From the NCBI GenBank assembly GCA_023228445.1, contig JALOBD010000075.1:1-11081 (forward strand): a stretch of DNA of 11,081 nt, given 5' to 3'. Shown one piece after another: positions 1 to 6,624 of this stretch. Within the stretch, counting starts at the first letter, position 1. The number at the start of each line of letters is the position of its first letter. Made by a program: the position numbers and the translations under genes. The DNA comes from Sphaerochaeta sp. (lineage in GTDB: Bacteria > Spirochaetota > Spirochaetia > Sphaerochaetales > Sphaerochaetaceae). The notes under the pieces were generated by a model that was not told where the DNA came from, made no database searches, and worked only from the letters and a program-made list of their open reading frames with translations.

Positions 1-1130
1 TCGTACTGCGTTTCTTGGAGGTGCTCAGCGGCGATTACCGCTACCAGACGACCACCGTCACCATCGAAGTGGAGGAGCATCGGTTCAAGGCACGCCTCAC
101 CGTCCCGATTGAGGAGGGGTGGCGTTCAGTCGCCTCACTCATCGGCAAGCGCAGCGCCGCTGGAGACCCTGGCCTCGATGAGGAGTCAGGCAGTGCCCAC
201 CTGCTTACCCTCACCGAAGGCGATCGGCTCACCATCGTAGCGACAAAGAGCCGCCGCATGGCCACCACCGGGCCATTGCGGTACACGGAGGCGACGTTGC
301 TCTCGGCGATGGAGCACGCCGGACGTCTTGTCGAAGACCTTGCACTCAAGCGGCGGATGGGCGGGGGCATCGGGACGCCGGCGACCCGCGCCGACATCAT
401 TGAGAAACTCATCCAGAACCACTACATCGAGCGGGTGGGAAAGGAGCTGGTCCCCACCGCCAAGGGGCGGGAGCTGGTGCGCCTGGTGCCTGAAGAGCTG
501 CGCAGCGTCGAGCTCACCGGCCGTTGGGAAGAGCGCCTTGCCCAGATCGCCGACGGCAAGGAGGAGAGCAGTCGCTTCATCGCCGATATCAAGGAGAACA
601 CCCGTTCTCTGGTCAATCTGGTGAAGGCGAGCGGGGAGGTCTTCAGTCCCACGTTCATCGATTCAAAGCGCTGTCCCCACTGCCAAGGCCCGATGATGAG
701 GGTCCTCGACCAGCTGGGACAGAACCACTACATCTGCCAGCGCCTCTCCTGTGCATACGAGGAGCGTGAGATCAAGAAGCGGATCTTTGTCGAGCCTCCA
801 GTGATCGCACCGAAGAAGCGGGTGGTCGTCAAGCAGGTTGAACGGGGAGGTGATGAGGAGAAGAAACGGGTGGTGGTCAGAAAGAAGGCAACCGCTGAAG
901 CAGAACTTCCCTACCGATGGGAGACGGTCATCGAAGTGGTGCGCCCGAGCAAGCGGCAGCGCCGGGATGAGCGAGCAGGGCAGGCAAGAGTGTCGGATCA
1001 CGGTGGATGGAAGAGCGCGCACAGCTCACCGCACCTCGTCGAGGAGACCCCCTCCTCGGGAGGCAGCATCGCCGACTTCATGCGGGCCAAAGCCGAACGT
1101 GATCGAAGGGACAAGAAAAAGAGAGTGTAG
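1..1130 (+). CDS. topB: Type IA DNA topoisomerase, topB-like, C-terminal part (5' end outside window)
   Basis: Only the 3' portion is present; the frame is open from base 3 back through the left edge, so no start is visible. Residue numbers here count from the TTG at 15. The protein carries the topoisomerase III-type segment after the catalytic tyrosine (which lies upstream): an 'EGWRSV' turn (35-40), 'YTEATLLSAM' (90-99) and the type IA motif 'GIGTPATRADIIEKL' (118-132). A four-cysteine zinc ribbon follows (Cys220, 223, 241, 246), then a basic tail with a repeated KKRVVV element (about 267-272 and 283-288) and a terminal 'SIADFMRAK' segment. Enzymes of this family pass single strands through a transient 5'-phosphotyrosyl break to relax or decatenate DNA. 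The order of motifs fits TopB better than TopA; TopA is the alternative. No obvious U-tract terminator follows the stop; the dapL promoter begins within about 10 bp. Confidence 0.9.
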   Translation, partial: VLRFLEVLSGDYRYQTTTVTIEVEEHRFKARLTVPIEEGWRSVASLIGKRSAAGDPGLDEESGSAHLLTLTEGDRLTIVATKSRRMATTGPLRYTEATLLSAMEHAGRLVEDLALKRRMGGGIGTPATRADIIEKLIQNHYIERVGKELVPTAKGRELVRLVPEELRSVELTGRWEERLAQIADGKEESSRFIADIKENTRSLVNLVKASGEVFSPTFIDSKRCPHCQGPMMRVLDQLGQNHYICQRLSCAYEEREIKKRIFVEPPVIAPKKRVVVKQVERGGDEEKKRVVVRKKATAEAELPYRWETVIEVVRPSKRQRRDERAGQARVSDHGGWKSAHSSPHLVEETPSSGGSIADFMRAKAERDRRDKKKRV

Positions 1131-1136
1131 TAAGGT

Positions 1137-1165
1137 TTGTTACAGGAAAAACAAACTGTTATGCT
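1137..1165 (+). promoter_or_regulatory. Promoter of the dapL-lysA-thioesterase operon
   Basis: TTGTTA (1137-1142) and TATGCT (1160-1165) are separated by exactly 17 bp, and a TG at 1157-1158 makes the -10 an extended one. Transcription would start near 1172. A perfect 6-bp inverted repeat, GTTTGT (1135-1140) and ACAAAC (1151-1156), overlaps the -35 and most of the spacer, so a repressor site is possible. Read by eye; not tested. Confidence 0.6.
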
Positions 1166-1193
1166 ATGGACACAATTGTTGCATTCTGCTAAC

Positions 1194-1228
1194 CTTTGCC
1201 CATTGCAAAGCAGGGCCGGATCCCCTGC
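1194..1228 (+). promoter_or_regulatory. Two adjacent hairpins in the dapL leader
   Basis: CTTTGC (1194-1199) and GCAAAG (1205-1210) form a perfect 6-bp stem with a 5-nt loop. GCAGGG (1210-1215) and CCCTGC (1223-1228) form a second perfect 6-bp stem with a 7-nt loop. The two arms share base 1210, so the helices would stack or compete for it. They end three bases before the ribosome binding site AAGGAG (1231-1236). There is no U-tract, so these look like leader structure rather than a terminator. The leader is too short for a lysine riboswitch. Confidence 0.45.
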
Positions 1229-1246
1229 CCAAGGAGACCTATTTCG

Positions 1247-2476
1247 ATGGCAACGATCAACGCGAACTTCAACAAGCTGGCCAGTGGGTACCTCTTTCCT
1301 GAGATTGCCCGCCGCACGGCGCTGTGGCAGAAGAGGAACCCCACCCTGAACGTGATGCGCCTGGGTATCGGCAACACCACCGAAGCGCTCCCGCAAGCGG
1401 TGCGTGCGGCGATGAAGGAGAAGATCGACAAGCTCGGCGACCGACGCACCTACACCGGGTATGGTGATGAGCAGGGCGATACGTACCTGCGCGAGGCGAT
1501 GGTCGAATACTACAAGAGGTGGGGGGTCACCCTCGAGAGTACCGAGTTCTTCATCAGTGACGGGGCCAAGAGCGACGCAGCGAACATCCAACAAATTTTT
1601 GGTGAGGAGAACATCGTCGCCGTCCAGGACCCAGCCTATCCCGTCTACGTCGACTCCAACGTCGTCGGTGGGCGCAGTGGCTTCTACAACACTGAGCGCG
1701 GCCAGTACGACGGCTTTGTGTACCTCACCACCAGTGAGGAGGGCAACTTCATCCCCACCCCCCCGAATGAGAAGGTCGACCTCATCTACCTCTGCAACCC
1801 CAACAACCCCACCGGGGCGGTGGCAAACCACCGGGAGGTCAAGGCGTTTGTCGACTATGCCATCGCCAACAAGGCGGTCATCATCTACGATAGCGCCTAC
1901 AGCGAGTACATCACAGAGGAGGGGTACCCCCGTTCAATCTACGAGGTGGAAGGGGCAAAGGAGTGTGCCATCGAGATCTCCAGCTTCTCCAAGTTCAGCG
2001 GGTTCACCGGTGTACGCCTCGGCTGGACGATCGTGCCCCACCAGCTTGTCTGCGAGAATGCCGAGGCGGGTATCCTCAATGGGCTGTGGAACCGTCGCCA
2101 ATGTACCTTCTTCAACGGGGCGAGTAACATCAGCCAAAGCGGCGGCTACGCCGCCCTCTTCAACGAGGGGTACGAGGAGAGCCGGGCGCTGGTGGAGTAC
2201 TACCTGGGCAATGCCAAGATCATTCGTGACGGGCTGACCAGCTTGGGCCTCACCGTCTACGGGGGGACCAACAGTCCCTATATCTGGGCCAAGACTCCCG
2301 GTGGCATGGACAGTTGGGAGTTCTTCGATCTGCTGTTGGAGCGCTGCCATGTGGTGGTTACCCCGGGCGGCGGCTTTGGCCCGGCTGGAAAAAACTTCGT
2401 CCGCTTCTCCTCCTACGGACACCGTGAGGATATCGAACGGGCGATCGAGAGTGTAAAGGAGCACGCAGGCATATGA
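1247..2476 (+). CDS. dapL: LL-diaminopimelate aminotransferase
   Basis: Converts tetrahydrodipicolinate directly to LL-2,6-diaminopimelate using glutamate, a cytoplasmic PLP-dependent shortcut in lysine/DAP synthesis. The 409-aa length is the family norm. Visible fold type I features: 'NPNNPTGA' (184-191), 'YDSAYSEY' (214-221) with the cofactor Asp215 and Tyr218, the PLP lysine Lys249 in 'SSFSKFSGFTGVRLGW' (245-260), and Arg386 in 'FVRFSSYG', which should bind the substrate carboxylate. The N-terminal 'NANFNKLASGYLFPEI' is typical of DapL. The ATG at 1247 is chosen because AAGGAG (1231-1236) precedes it by 10 nt and it gives the family N-terminus; an upstream GTG/ATG extension would have no such support. 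The stop overlaps the lysA start (ATGA), indicating translational coupling. DapL is known from spirochaetes, chlamydiae, cyanobacteria and plants. Confidence 0.95.
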   Translation: MATINANFNKLASGYLFPEIARRTALWQKRNPTLNVMRLGIGNTTEALPQAVRAAMKEKIDKLGDRRTYTGYGDEQGDTYLREAMVEYYKRWGVTLESTEFFISDGAKSDAANIQQIFGEENIVAVQDPAYPVYVDSNVVGGRSGFYNTERGQYDGFVYLTTSEEGNFIPTPPNEKVDLIYLCNPNNPTGAVANHREVKAFVDYAIANKAVIIYDSAYSEYITEEGYPRSIYEVEGAKECAIEISSFSKFSGFTGVRLGWTIVPHQLVCENAEAGILNGLWNRRQCTFFNGASNISQSGGYAALFNEGYEESRALVEYYLGNAKIIRDGLTSLGLTVYGGTNSPYIWAKTPGGMDSWEFFDLLLERCHVVVTPGGGFGPAGKNFVRFSSYGHREDIERAIESVKEHAGI

Positions 2477-3738
2477 GAGAGATGAGACTGCCGTTGGGCC
2501 ACGGAGAGCTGCTTGAGCTTGCCCACAAGCTTGACACCCCATTCTACCTCTACGATGAGGGGGCGATCATAGAAAATGCCCGCGCCTTCAAGCACCACTT
2601 CAGCTGGGCACCGGGCTTCACCAACTACTTTGCCGTCAAGGCGTGTCCCAATCCGACGATCATCAAGCTCTTGGGCGAGGAGGGGTTCGGCACCGATTGT
2701 TCAAGCCTCCCCGAGCTCCGGATCAGCAAGGCATGCGGGATCACCGGAGAGCGGATCATGCTCAGCTCCAACGATACGCCCGCTGACGAGTTTCGCGCCG
2801 CCTATGAGATGGGGGCGATCATCAACCTTGACGATATTACCCACATCGCCGCCCTCGAGAAGGCGCTCGGGACCTTCCCAAAGACGATCAGCTTCCGCTA
2901 CAACCCCGGCCCGGAGCGAACCGGCAACGCCATCATCGGAAACCCCGTCGAAGCCAAATACGGGGTGACCAGCGCCCAGATCATCGACTGCTACAAGATA
3001 GCCAAGGCGAAGGGGGTGGAGCGCTTCGGGCTGCACACCATGGTGGCCAGCAACGAGCTTGACGGCTCCTACATCGTCGAGACGGCGCGGATGCTCTTCA
3101 ACCTCTCGGTGAGGATCAAGGAGGAGGCAGGGGTGCGCATCGACTTCATCGACATGGGCGGGGGCATCGGCATCCCCTACAAGCCTGAAGATAAGGCGAT
3201 GGACCTGGGTGCGGTCTCCACGGCGATGCGGGCCCTCTACGATGAGATCATCAAGGGGAGCGGTCTCGATCCACTGAAGATTTTCTTTGAGTGTGGGCGC
3301 GTCATCACCGGGCCCTACGGCTATCTGGTCAGCGAGGTGCTCCACGTCACCAGCAAGTACAAGGAGTACGTCGGTCTCGATGCCAGCATGGCCGACTTGA
3401 TGAGGCCGGCCCTCTATGGCTCCTACCACCATATCACCGTGCTGGGCAAGGACAAGGAGAAAGCCGACCACCGGTATGACGTTACCGGCTCGCTGTGCGA
3501 GAACAACGACAAGTTCGCCATCGACCGCCTGCTGCCGAAGGTAGAGGAGGGTGATGTGGTGGTGATCCATGACAGTGGGGCCCACGGCCACGCCATGGGC
3601 TTCAACTACAATGCCAAGCTGCGTAGCGCCGAGTACCTGCTGCGCCGCGACGGATCGGTTGATATGATTAGACGGGCACAGACCTACGACGACTACGTCG
3701 CCACGCTCCGCTTCGACGGTGCACCGGTGGTGGTATGA
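2473..3738 (+). CDS. lysA: Diaminopimelate decarboxylase (fold type III, PLP)
   Basis: Decarboxylates meso-diaminopimelate to L-lysine, the last step of the pathway begun by the preceding gene. The 421-aa protein has an alanine-racemase-like barrel with the PLP lysine Lys56 in 'YFAVKACPNP', a 'MGGGIGIPY' phosphate-binding loop (228-236), 'ECGR' (273-276), the active-site Cys342-Glu343 in 'GSLCENNDKFAIDR', and 'DSGAHGHAMGFNYN' (367-380). It departs from the common LysA pattern: 'LHTMVASN' (187-194) stands where most have HxHIGSQ, and GAHG replaces GAYG. From memory, this matches a LysA subfamily common in clostridia rather than a damaged gene. The start at 2473 overlaps the dapL stop by 4 bp, with AAGGAG at 2456-2461; an ATG at 2482 is the alternative. 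A related carboxynorspermidine decarboxylase is less likely given the dapL neighbour and the CENND motif. Confidence 0.9.
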   Translation: MREMRLPLGHGELLELAHKLDTPFYLYDEGAIIENARAFKHHFSWAPGFTNYFAVKACPNPTIIKLLGEEGFGTDCSSLPELRISKACGITGERIMLSSNDTPADEFRAAYEMGAIINLDDITHIAALEKALGTFPKTISFRYNPGPERTGNAIIGNPVEAKYGVTSAQIIDCYKIAKAKGVERFGLHTMVASNELDGSYIVETARMLFNLSVRIKEEAGVRIDFIDMGGGIGIPYKPEDKAMDLGAVSTAMRALYDEIIKGSGLDPLKIFFECGRVITGPYGYLVSEVLHVTSKYKEYVGLDASMADLMRPALYGSYHHITVLGKDKEKADHRYDVTGSLCENNDKFAIDRLLPKVEEGDVVVIHDSGAHGHAMGFNYNAKLRSAEYLLRRDGSVDMIRRAQTYDDYVATLRFDGAPVVV

Positions 3739-4169
3739 TGCACACCTACCACCAACGCGTCTACTACAGCGACACCGATTGCGGCGGCATCGTCTACCAT
3801 GCCCGCTACCTCGACTTCGCTGAACACGCCCGCACCGAGATGCTGCGCCAGATTGCCAATTCCAACCGTCTCGAAGGAAGTGACGGGAAGCTCTTCGAGT
3901 CACTCGGCCTCGTCTTCGTCGTCAAGTCGATCACTGCCGACTACCAGAGCCCCGCCTACCTCGACGACCTCTTGGAGGTAGAGACGGTGACCGAGTCGAT
4001 CAAGCGCTTCTCCTTGACCTTCCGCCAGACGGTGAAGCGCTCAGGCGAGGTCCTCTGTGTGATGAAAGTGAAGGTGGGCTCGATCGACGCACAGACCTTG
4101 CGCCCCACACCGATGGGGGAGACGCTACTGGCTGCCTTTGGTGCCGAGGGGCATGGAAAAGAGGAGTGA
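3735..4169 (+). CDS. YbgC/4-hydroxybenzoyl-CoA-type acyl-CoA thioesterase
   Basis: A hot-dog-fold thioesterase of 144 aa, expected to hydrolyse acyl-CoA thioesters in the cytoplasm. The diagnostic N-terminal signature is present: 'YYSDTDCGGIVYHARYLDFAEHARTEMLR' spans 10-38, with Asp15 as the likely catalytic acid and His22 in 'VYHARY'. Length is normal for the family (130-150). It begins within the lysA stop by an ATGATG (ATG at 3735 or 3738), so it is the third gene of the same operon and is probably translated by coupling. Its role beside dapL and lysA is not obvious; ybgC is more often found with tol-pal genes, which are absent here. Its last 45 bp overlap the 3' end of the convergent lipoprotein gene. 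Substrate is unknown. Confidence 0.88.
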   Translation: MMHTYHQRVYYSDTDCGGIVYHARYLDFAEHARTEMLRQIANSNRLEGSDGKLFESLGLVFVVKSITADYQSPAYLDDLLEVETVTESIKRFSLTFRQTVKRSGEVLCVMKVKVGSIDAQTLRPTPMGETLLAAFGAEGHGKEE

Positions 4170-5135
4170 TGTCGAGCCCAGGCTGCCGAGCGTGGTGTGG
4201 TTGACGATCACATCGTAGCGATGGACGCCGGCAGCAGGCGTTGACACGTAGATATTCGATCCGGTATGCACCTCCTCTCCCTCACAGTACCATGTGATGG
4301 TGAGCTCCTCGAGTGAGACACCTTCGGGCAGGCTGACCGCTTCATAGACCATCGTCACGGTATCGCCGGCTTCATAGCTCTCATCGGTCGTCTGCACACT
4401 CCCCTCGATGGGCAGGCCGGTCTTGTTGACCACCGTCAGCGTATAGGCGGAGGAGAGGTCTCCGATGACCAACTCAAGATTCCCACTGCTGGTGACCCCA
4501 TCGATGATTCTGACCGCTTCGCTGGCGCCGCTGACCACCACGTCCTGGCTGAGCAACTGGACCTTGAGCAGGTACGAGCCGGCAGGAAGCGTTGCGCCGA
4601 TGGTCGCTGTCCCCGTTGCTTTGTCGAGACTTGGCTCCTGGAGCGTGACACTCTCCATCCCCTGATCGAAGAGCAGCGCCTCAAGGGCCACATCGTCGCC
4701 AACCTGGTCGATGTCCCACGAGACCGACACCGAGAGGGTGCCGCTTCCCACCAGGTCGGTGAGCTCCAACGTGGCTGTGGTGGTCTGCCTGCTAAGCAGT
4801 GTTCTGACGCTGCCGGCAACGAGGGCGACACCACTGCTGTTGTACGCTGTCGCCTCGATGGTCCACCATCCGATGAGGAGGTTGCCGATCTCGACAGTGT
4901 CCTCGCACGAGGAGACCTCCAACTGCTGGTTGTCGGGCCCGGTTGCCGTGATGATGAAGTGGTCGACAACAAGCGCTTCGGCGGTGGGGATGAGGGCACG
5001 ATGGGAGAAGCGTGGCGAGGTGAGCTGGAGACGGAGCAGCGCCCCGTCGAAGGGCTCTTCGCCAGACTCCTGGCAGCTGGTGAGGACCAGGGCGAGGGTT
5101 GCCAGCACGATGAGAGTGAATCGGGTGATCTTCAT
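4125..5135 (-). CDS. Predicted lipoprotein with Ig-like/PKD-like modules
   Basis: I recognise no named family. The 336-aa product starts with a lipoprotein signal: basic MKITR, a hydrophobic stretch (6-18) and a lipobox 'LTSC' with Cys21, so it should be lipidated and face the periplasm or surface. Two beta-rich modules with similar layout follow: 60-126 ('IGNLLIGWWTIEATAYNS' then a V-A-G-x3-L stretch) and about 132-225 ('LPAGSYLLKVQLLS', 'VRIIDGVTSSGNLEL'). A C-terminal Ig/PKD-like domain (about 230-325) has 'ITWYCEGEEV' and 'TPAAGVHRYDVIV'. These resemble adhesion or carbohydrate-binding surface modules, but no binding site can be named. The ATG has AGGAGA at 5146-5141, five bases upstream. 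It diverges from the CBM9-like gene and converges on the thioesterase gene with a 45-bp overlap. Confidence 0.85.
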   Translation of the reverse strand: MKITRFTLIVLATLALVLTSCQESGEEPFDGALLRLQLTSPRFSHRALIPTAEALVVDHFIITATGPDNQQLEVSSCEDTVEIGNLLIGWWTIEATAYNSSGVALVAGSVRTLLSRQTTTATLELTDLVGSGTLSVSVSWDIDQVGDDVALEALLFDQGMESVTLQEPSLDKATGTATIGATLPAGSYLLKVQLLSQDVVVSGASEAVRIIDGVTSSGNLELVIGDLSSAYTLTVVNKTGLPIEGSVQTTDESYEAGDTVTMVYEAVSLPEGVSLEELTITWYCEGEEVHTGSNIYVSTPAAGVHRYDVIVNHTTLGSLGSTSLLFSMPLGTKGSQ

Positions 5136-5158
5136 GGATTTCTCCTGTGTGTGTGATA

Positions 5159-5197
5159 CCCTCTAAGAGCAAAGAGCGATGTGTTTGCTTCAGAGGG
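5159..5197. repeat. Imperfect inverted repeat in a divergent intergenic region
   Basis: Left arm 5159-5173 and right arm 5184-5197 pair as CCCTCT with AGAGGG and AGCAAA with TTTGCT, interrupted by a small internal mismatch or bulge, around a 10-nt loop (5174-5183). The right arm ends one base before the -35 hexamer of the plus-strand promoter. On the minus strand the dyad ends 12 bases upstream of the SD of the lipoprotein gene. It could be an operator for both genes or a 5' UTR hairpin of the lipoprotein mRNA. Confidence 0.5.
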
Positions 5198-5198
5198 C

Positions 5199-5227
5199 TT
5201 GGTGCGACACCGGCTCTTGTCTATACT
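5199..5227 (+). promoter_or_regulatory. Promoter of the CBM9-like gene
   Basis: TTGGTG (5199-5204) and TATACT (5222-5227) are separated by 17 bp. The expected start point is about 5234, essentially at the ATG at 5235, so the transcript may be leaderless. No SD-like sequence precedes any of the nearby in-frame ATGs (5229, 5235, 5271). Confidence 0.55.
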
Positions 5228-5234
5228 CATGGGC

Positions 5235-5840
5235 ATGAGTGCAGAGATAATTCACATCGGACAGAAGAACATGGATGCAATCCTCCCCATACTGCTCATC
5301 CCACTGTGGGGTGAGGGCGGTGGTGCCGAGGCGAGTGTGCGCCTTCGTTGGGAGGGTAATACCCTTTTTGTTCGCTTCATGGTGTCAGAACCTCAGTTGA
5401 GGCGTATGACGAGCGAGCACAACCAAGCGGTGTGGGAGGACAGTTGTGTCGAAGTGTTCTTGCAGCGTGAAGGTGCGGATGAGTATGTCAACGTCGAGTG
5501 CTCCGCTTCGACGAAGATGCTCGTAGCTCGTGGCACATCGCGATGCAACCGCCAGCACTATCCGGTTGAGTTTATACAGACCATCCCGCTCACCATCACG
5601 ATTCTGGAGAACTCAAATGCAAGAAGTCGCTGGAGAGCGGATTTGGAGCTTGATCTGGTGGCTCTGGGCCTGATGAAGGGCGATGAACGGATGGAGGATG
5701 TGCGCCTGCTCGGCAACTTCTATAAGTGTGGCGACAAGCTCGATGAGCCCCACTATCTGGCCGCTGCCGAGATCATGACCTCAGCGCCGGACTTCCACCG
5801 AAGCGAGTACTTCATACCGATGAGCTTTACCGACCGGTAG
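5235..5840 (+). CDS. Carbohydrate-binding family 9-like (CBM9-like) domain protein
   Basis: A 201-aa protein made of one CBM9/DOMON-like beta-sandwich domain. Family landmarks, recalled from Bacteroidetes and spirochaete members, are all present in order: 'IPLW' (22-25), 'VRFMVSE' (46-52), 'AVWEDSCVEVFLQ' (65-77), 'YVNVECSAS' (84-92), 'LLGNFYKCGDKLDEPHYLAAAEI' (158-180) and 'PDFHRSEYFIPMSF' (185-198). The domain binds sugars in characterised relatives, but many stand-alone members have no known function. No signal peptide is visible, so it is probably cytoplasmic. The start is uncertain: 5235 is picked because it sits at the predicted transcription start and gives the family-like N-terminus; 5229 and 5271 are alternatives, and a GTG at 5181 lies upstream of the promoter and is rejected. 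Its 3' end overlaps the convergent tcdA by 14 bp. Confidence 0.85.
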   Translation: MSAEIIHIGQKNMDAILPILLIPLWGEGGGAEASVRLRWEGNTLFVRFMVSEPQLRRMTSEHNQAVWEDSCVEVFLQREGADEYVNVECSASTKMLVARGTSRCNRQHYPVEFIQTIPLTITILENSNARSRWRADLELDLVALGLMKGDERMEDVRLLGNFYKCGDKLDEPHYLAAAEIMTSAPDFHRSEYFIPMSFTDR

Positions 5841-6624
5841 CGGGGTTGAACGCCTCGACCCCGCTAAGGATTTCGCCATCCAAGAGTGTTGCCAGTGCCA
5901 GATGGGCGAGGTGTTGGCCAAAGACCGCGGTGACGGTGGGCAGGCTGCCGAGCACATTGCGCCTCCTGCCTTGGTCGCTGATCTGCTCGTTGAAGTCGGC
6001 ATGCTCCTCTTCATCTGCGCTCTTGTAGGTGTAGCGAACCTCTTCGGCGCTGAAGATCACCTCGATGCCCCGTCCCACGCCGCGCCGTTTCAGCTTGGCG
6101 CGTACCGCACGCGCCAGCGGACACCCCCAGCTCTCCATCAAATCAGCTTTGCGCACCAGAAATGGATCGCGCCTCAGAGCTGCCCCCATGCTGCTGATGA
6201 CCGGGATCTGTTGTTTGTACGCAGCCTCCAGCAGCGCACACTTGGGGTTCAGTGAGTCTATGGCGTCGATGACCAGGTCGATGGGTCCTTCAAGGATCTC
6301 TGATACCGAATCATTGTTGACGAAGAGGGGGAGCACCTCCACCGTACATTCGGGGTTGATGGCCTTGATACGCTCTTCGGCCACACTGGCCTTGCTCAAG
6401 CCCACCGTCTGGTGGGTAGCGAGGATCTGGCGGTTGATGTTGGTGATGCCGATGGTGTCAAAGTCAACGATACGGATCCACCCGACGCCGCTGCGCGCCA
6501 GGCTCTCCAGGCACATGCCGCCTACCGCCCCCAGGCCGACGAGGACCACCCGCTTCTCATGCAAGGTGGCGACCGCCTCATCCCCAAGGAGTCTGCTGAT
6601 CCGTAAGAATTGTTCGTAACCCAT
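5827..6624 (-). CDS. tcdA: tRNA threonylcarbamoyladenosine dehydratase (ThiF/MoeB fold)
   Basis: An E1-like ATP-dependent enzyme expected to cyclise t6A37 of ANN-decoding tRNAs to ct6A. The 265-aa protein matches the family length. It shows the nucleotide-binding glycine motif 'VGLGAVGG' (29-36), Asp54 and Asp56 in 'IVDFDTI', 'TNINRQ' (61-66) with the ATP-binding Asn and Arg, 'DAIDSLNPK' (120-128) and the TcdA-type 'SSMGAALRRDPF' (144-155) followed by 'CPLARAVRAKLKRRGV'. The ATG at 6624 is chosen because GGTGGAG lies seven bases upstream and the protein then begins with the family's 'RISRLLG' region; the frame is open 20 codons further up but without support. The start lies inside the 3' end of the TatD-like gene (47-bp overlap), so it is the last gene of the azlC operon. 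Plain ThiF or MoeB is the alternative; the MGA-R-DP segment argues for TcdA. Confidence 0.88.
   Translation of the reverse strand: MGYEQFLRISRLLGDEAVATLHEKRVVLVGLGAVGGMCLESLARSGVGWIRIVDFDTIGITNINRQILATHQTVGLSKASVAEERIKAINPECTVEVLPLFVNNDSVSEILEGPIDLVIDAIDSLNPKCALLEAAYKQQIPVISSMGAALRRDPFLVRKADLMESWGCPLARAVRAKLKRRGVGRGIEVIFSAEEVRYTYKSADEEEHADFNEQISDQGRRRNVLGSLPTVTAVFGQHLAHLALATLLDGEILSGVEAFNPATGR

Noticed and set aside
1172..1246. Lysine riboswitch or T-box in the dapL leader
   Set aside because: The leader is about 75 nt, too short for a lysine riboswitch (about 170 nt), and has no T-box motif or antiterminator.
998..1831. Open minus-strand frame of 277 codons across the topB end and dapL start
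   Set aside because: It covers two real genes and the dapL promoter, has no ribosome binding site and no recognisable domain.
2701..3903. Open minus-strand frame of about 400 codons antisense to lysA and the thioesterase gene
   Set aside because: It is a by-product of GC-rich third codon positions; the translation has low-complexity His/Arg/Val/Asp composition and no motif, while the plus-strand genes are unmistakable.
4711..5166. Plus-strand frame of 151 codons opposite the lipoprotein gene
   Set aside because: No SD and low-complexity Ser/Arg/Val content; the minus-strand frame has signal peptide, lipobox and SD.
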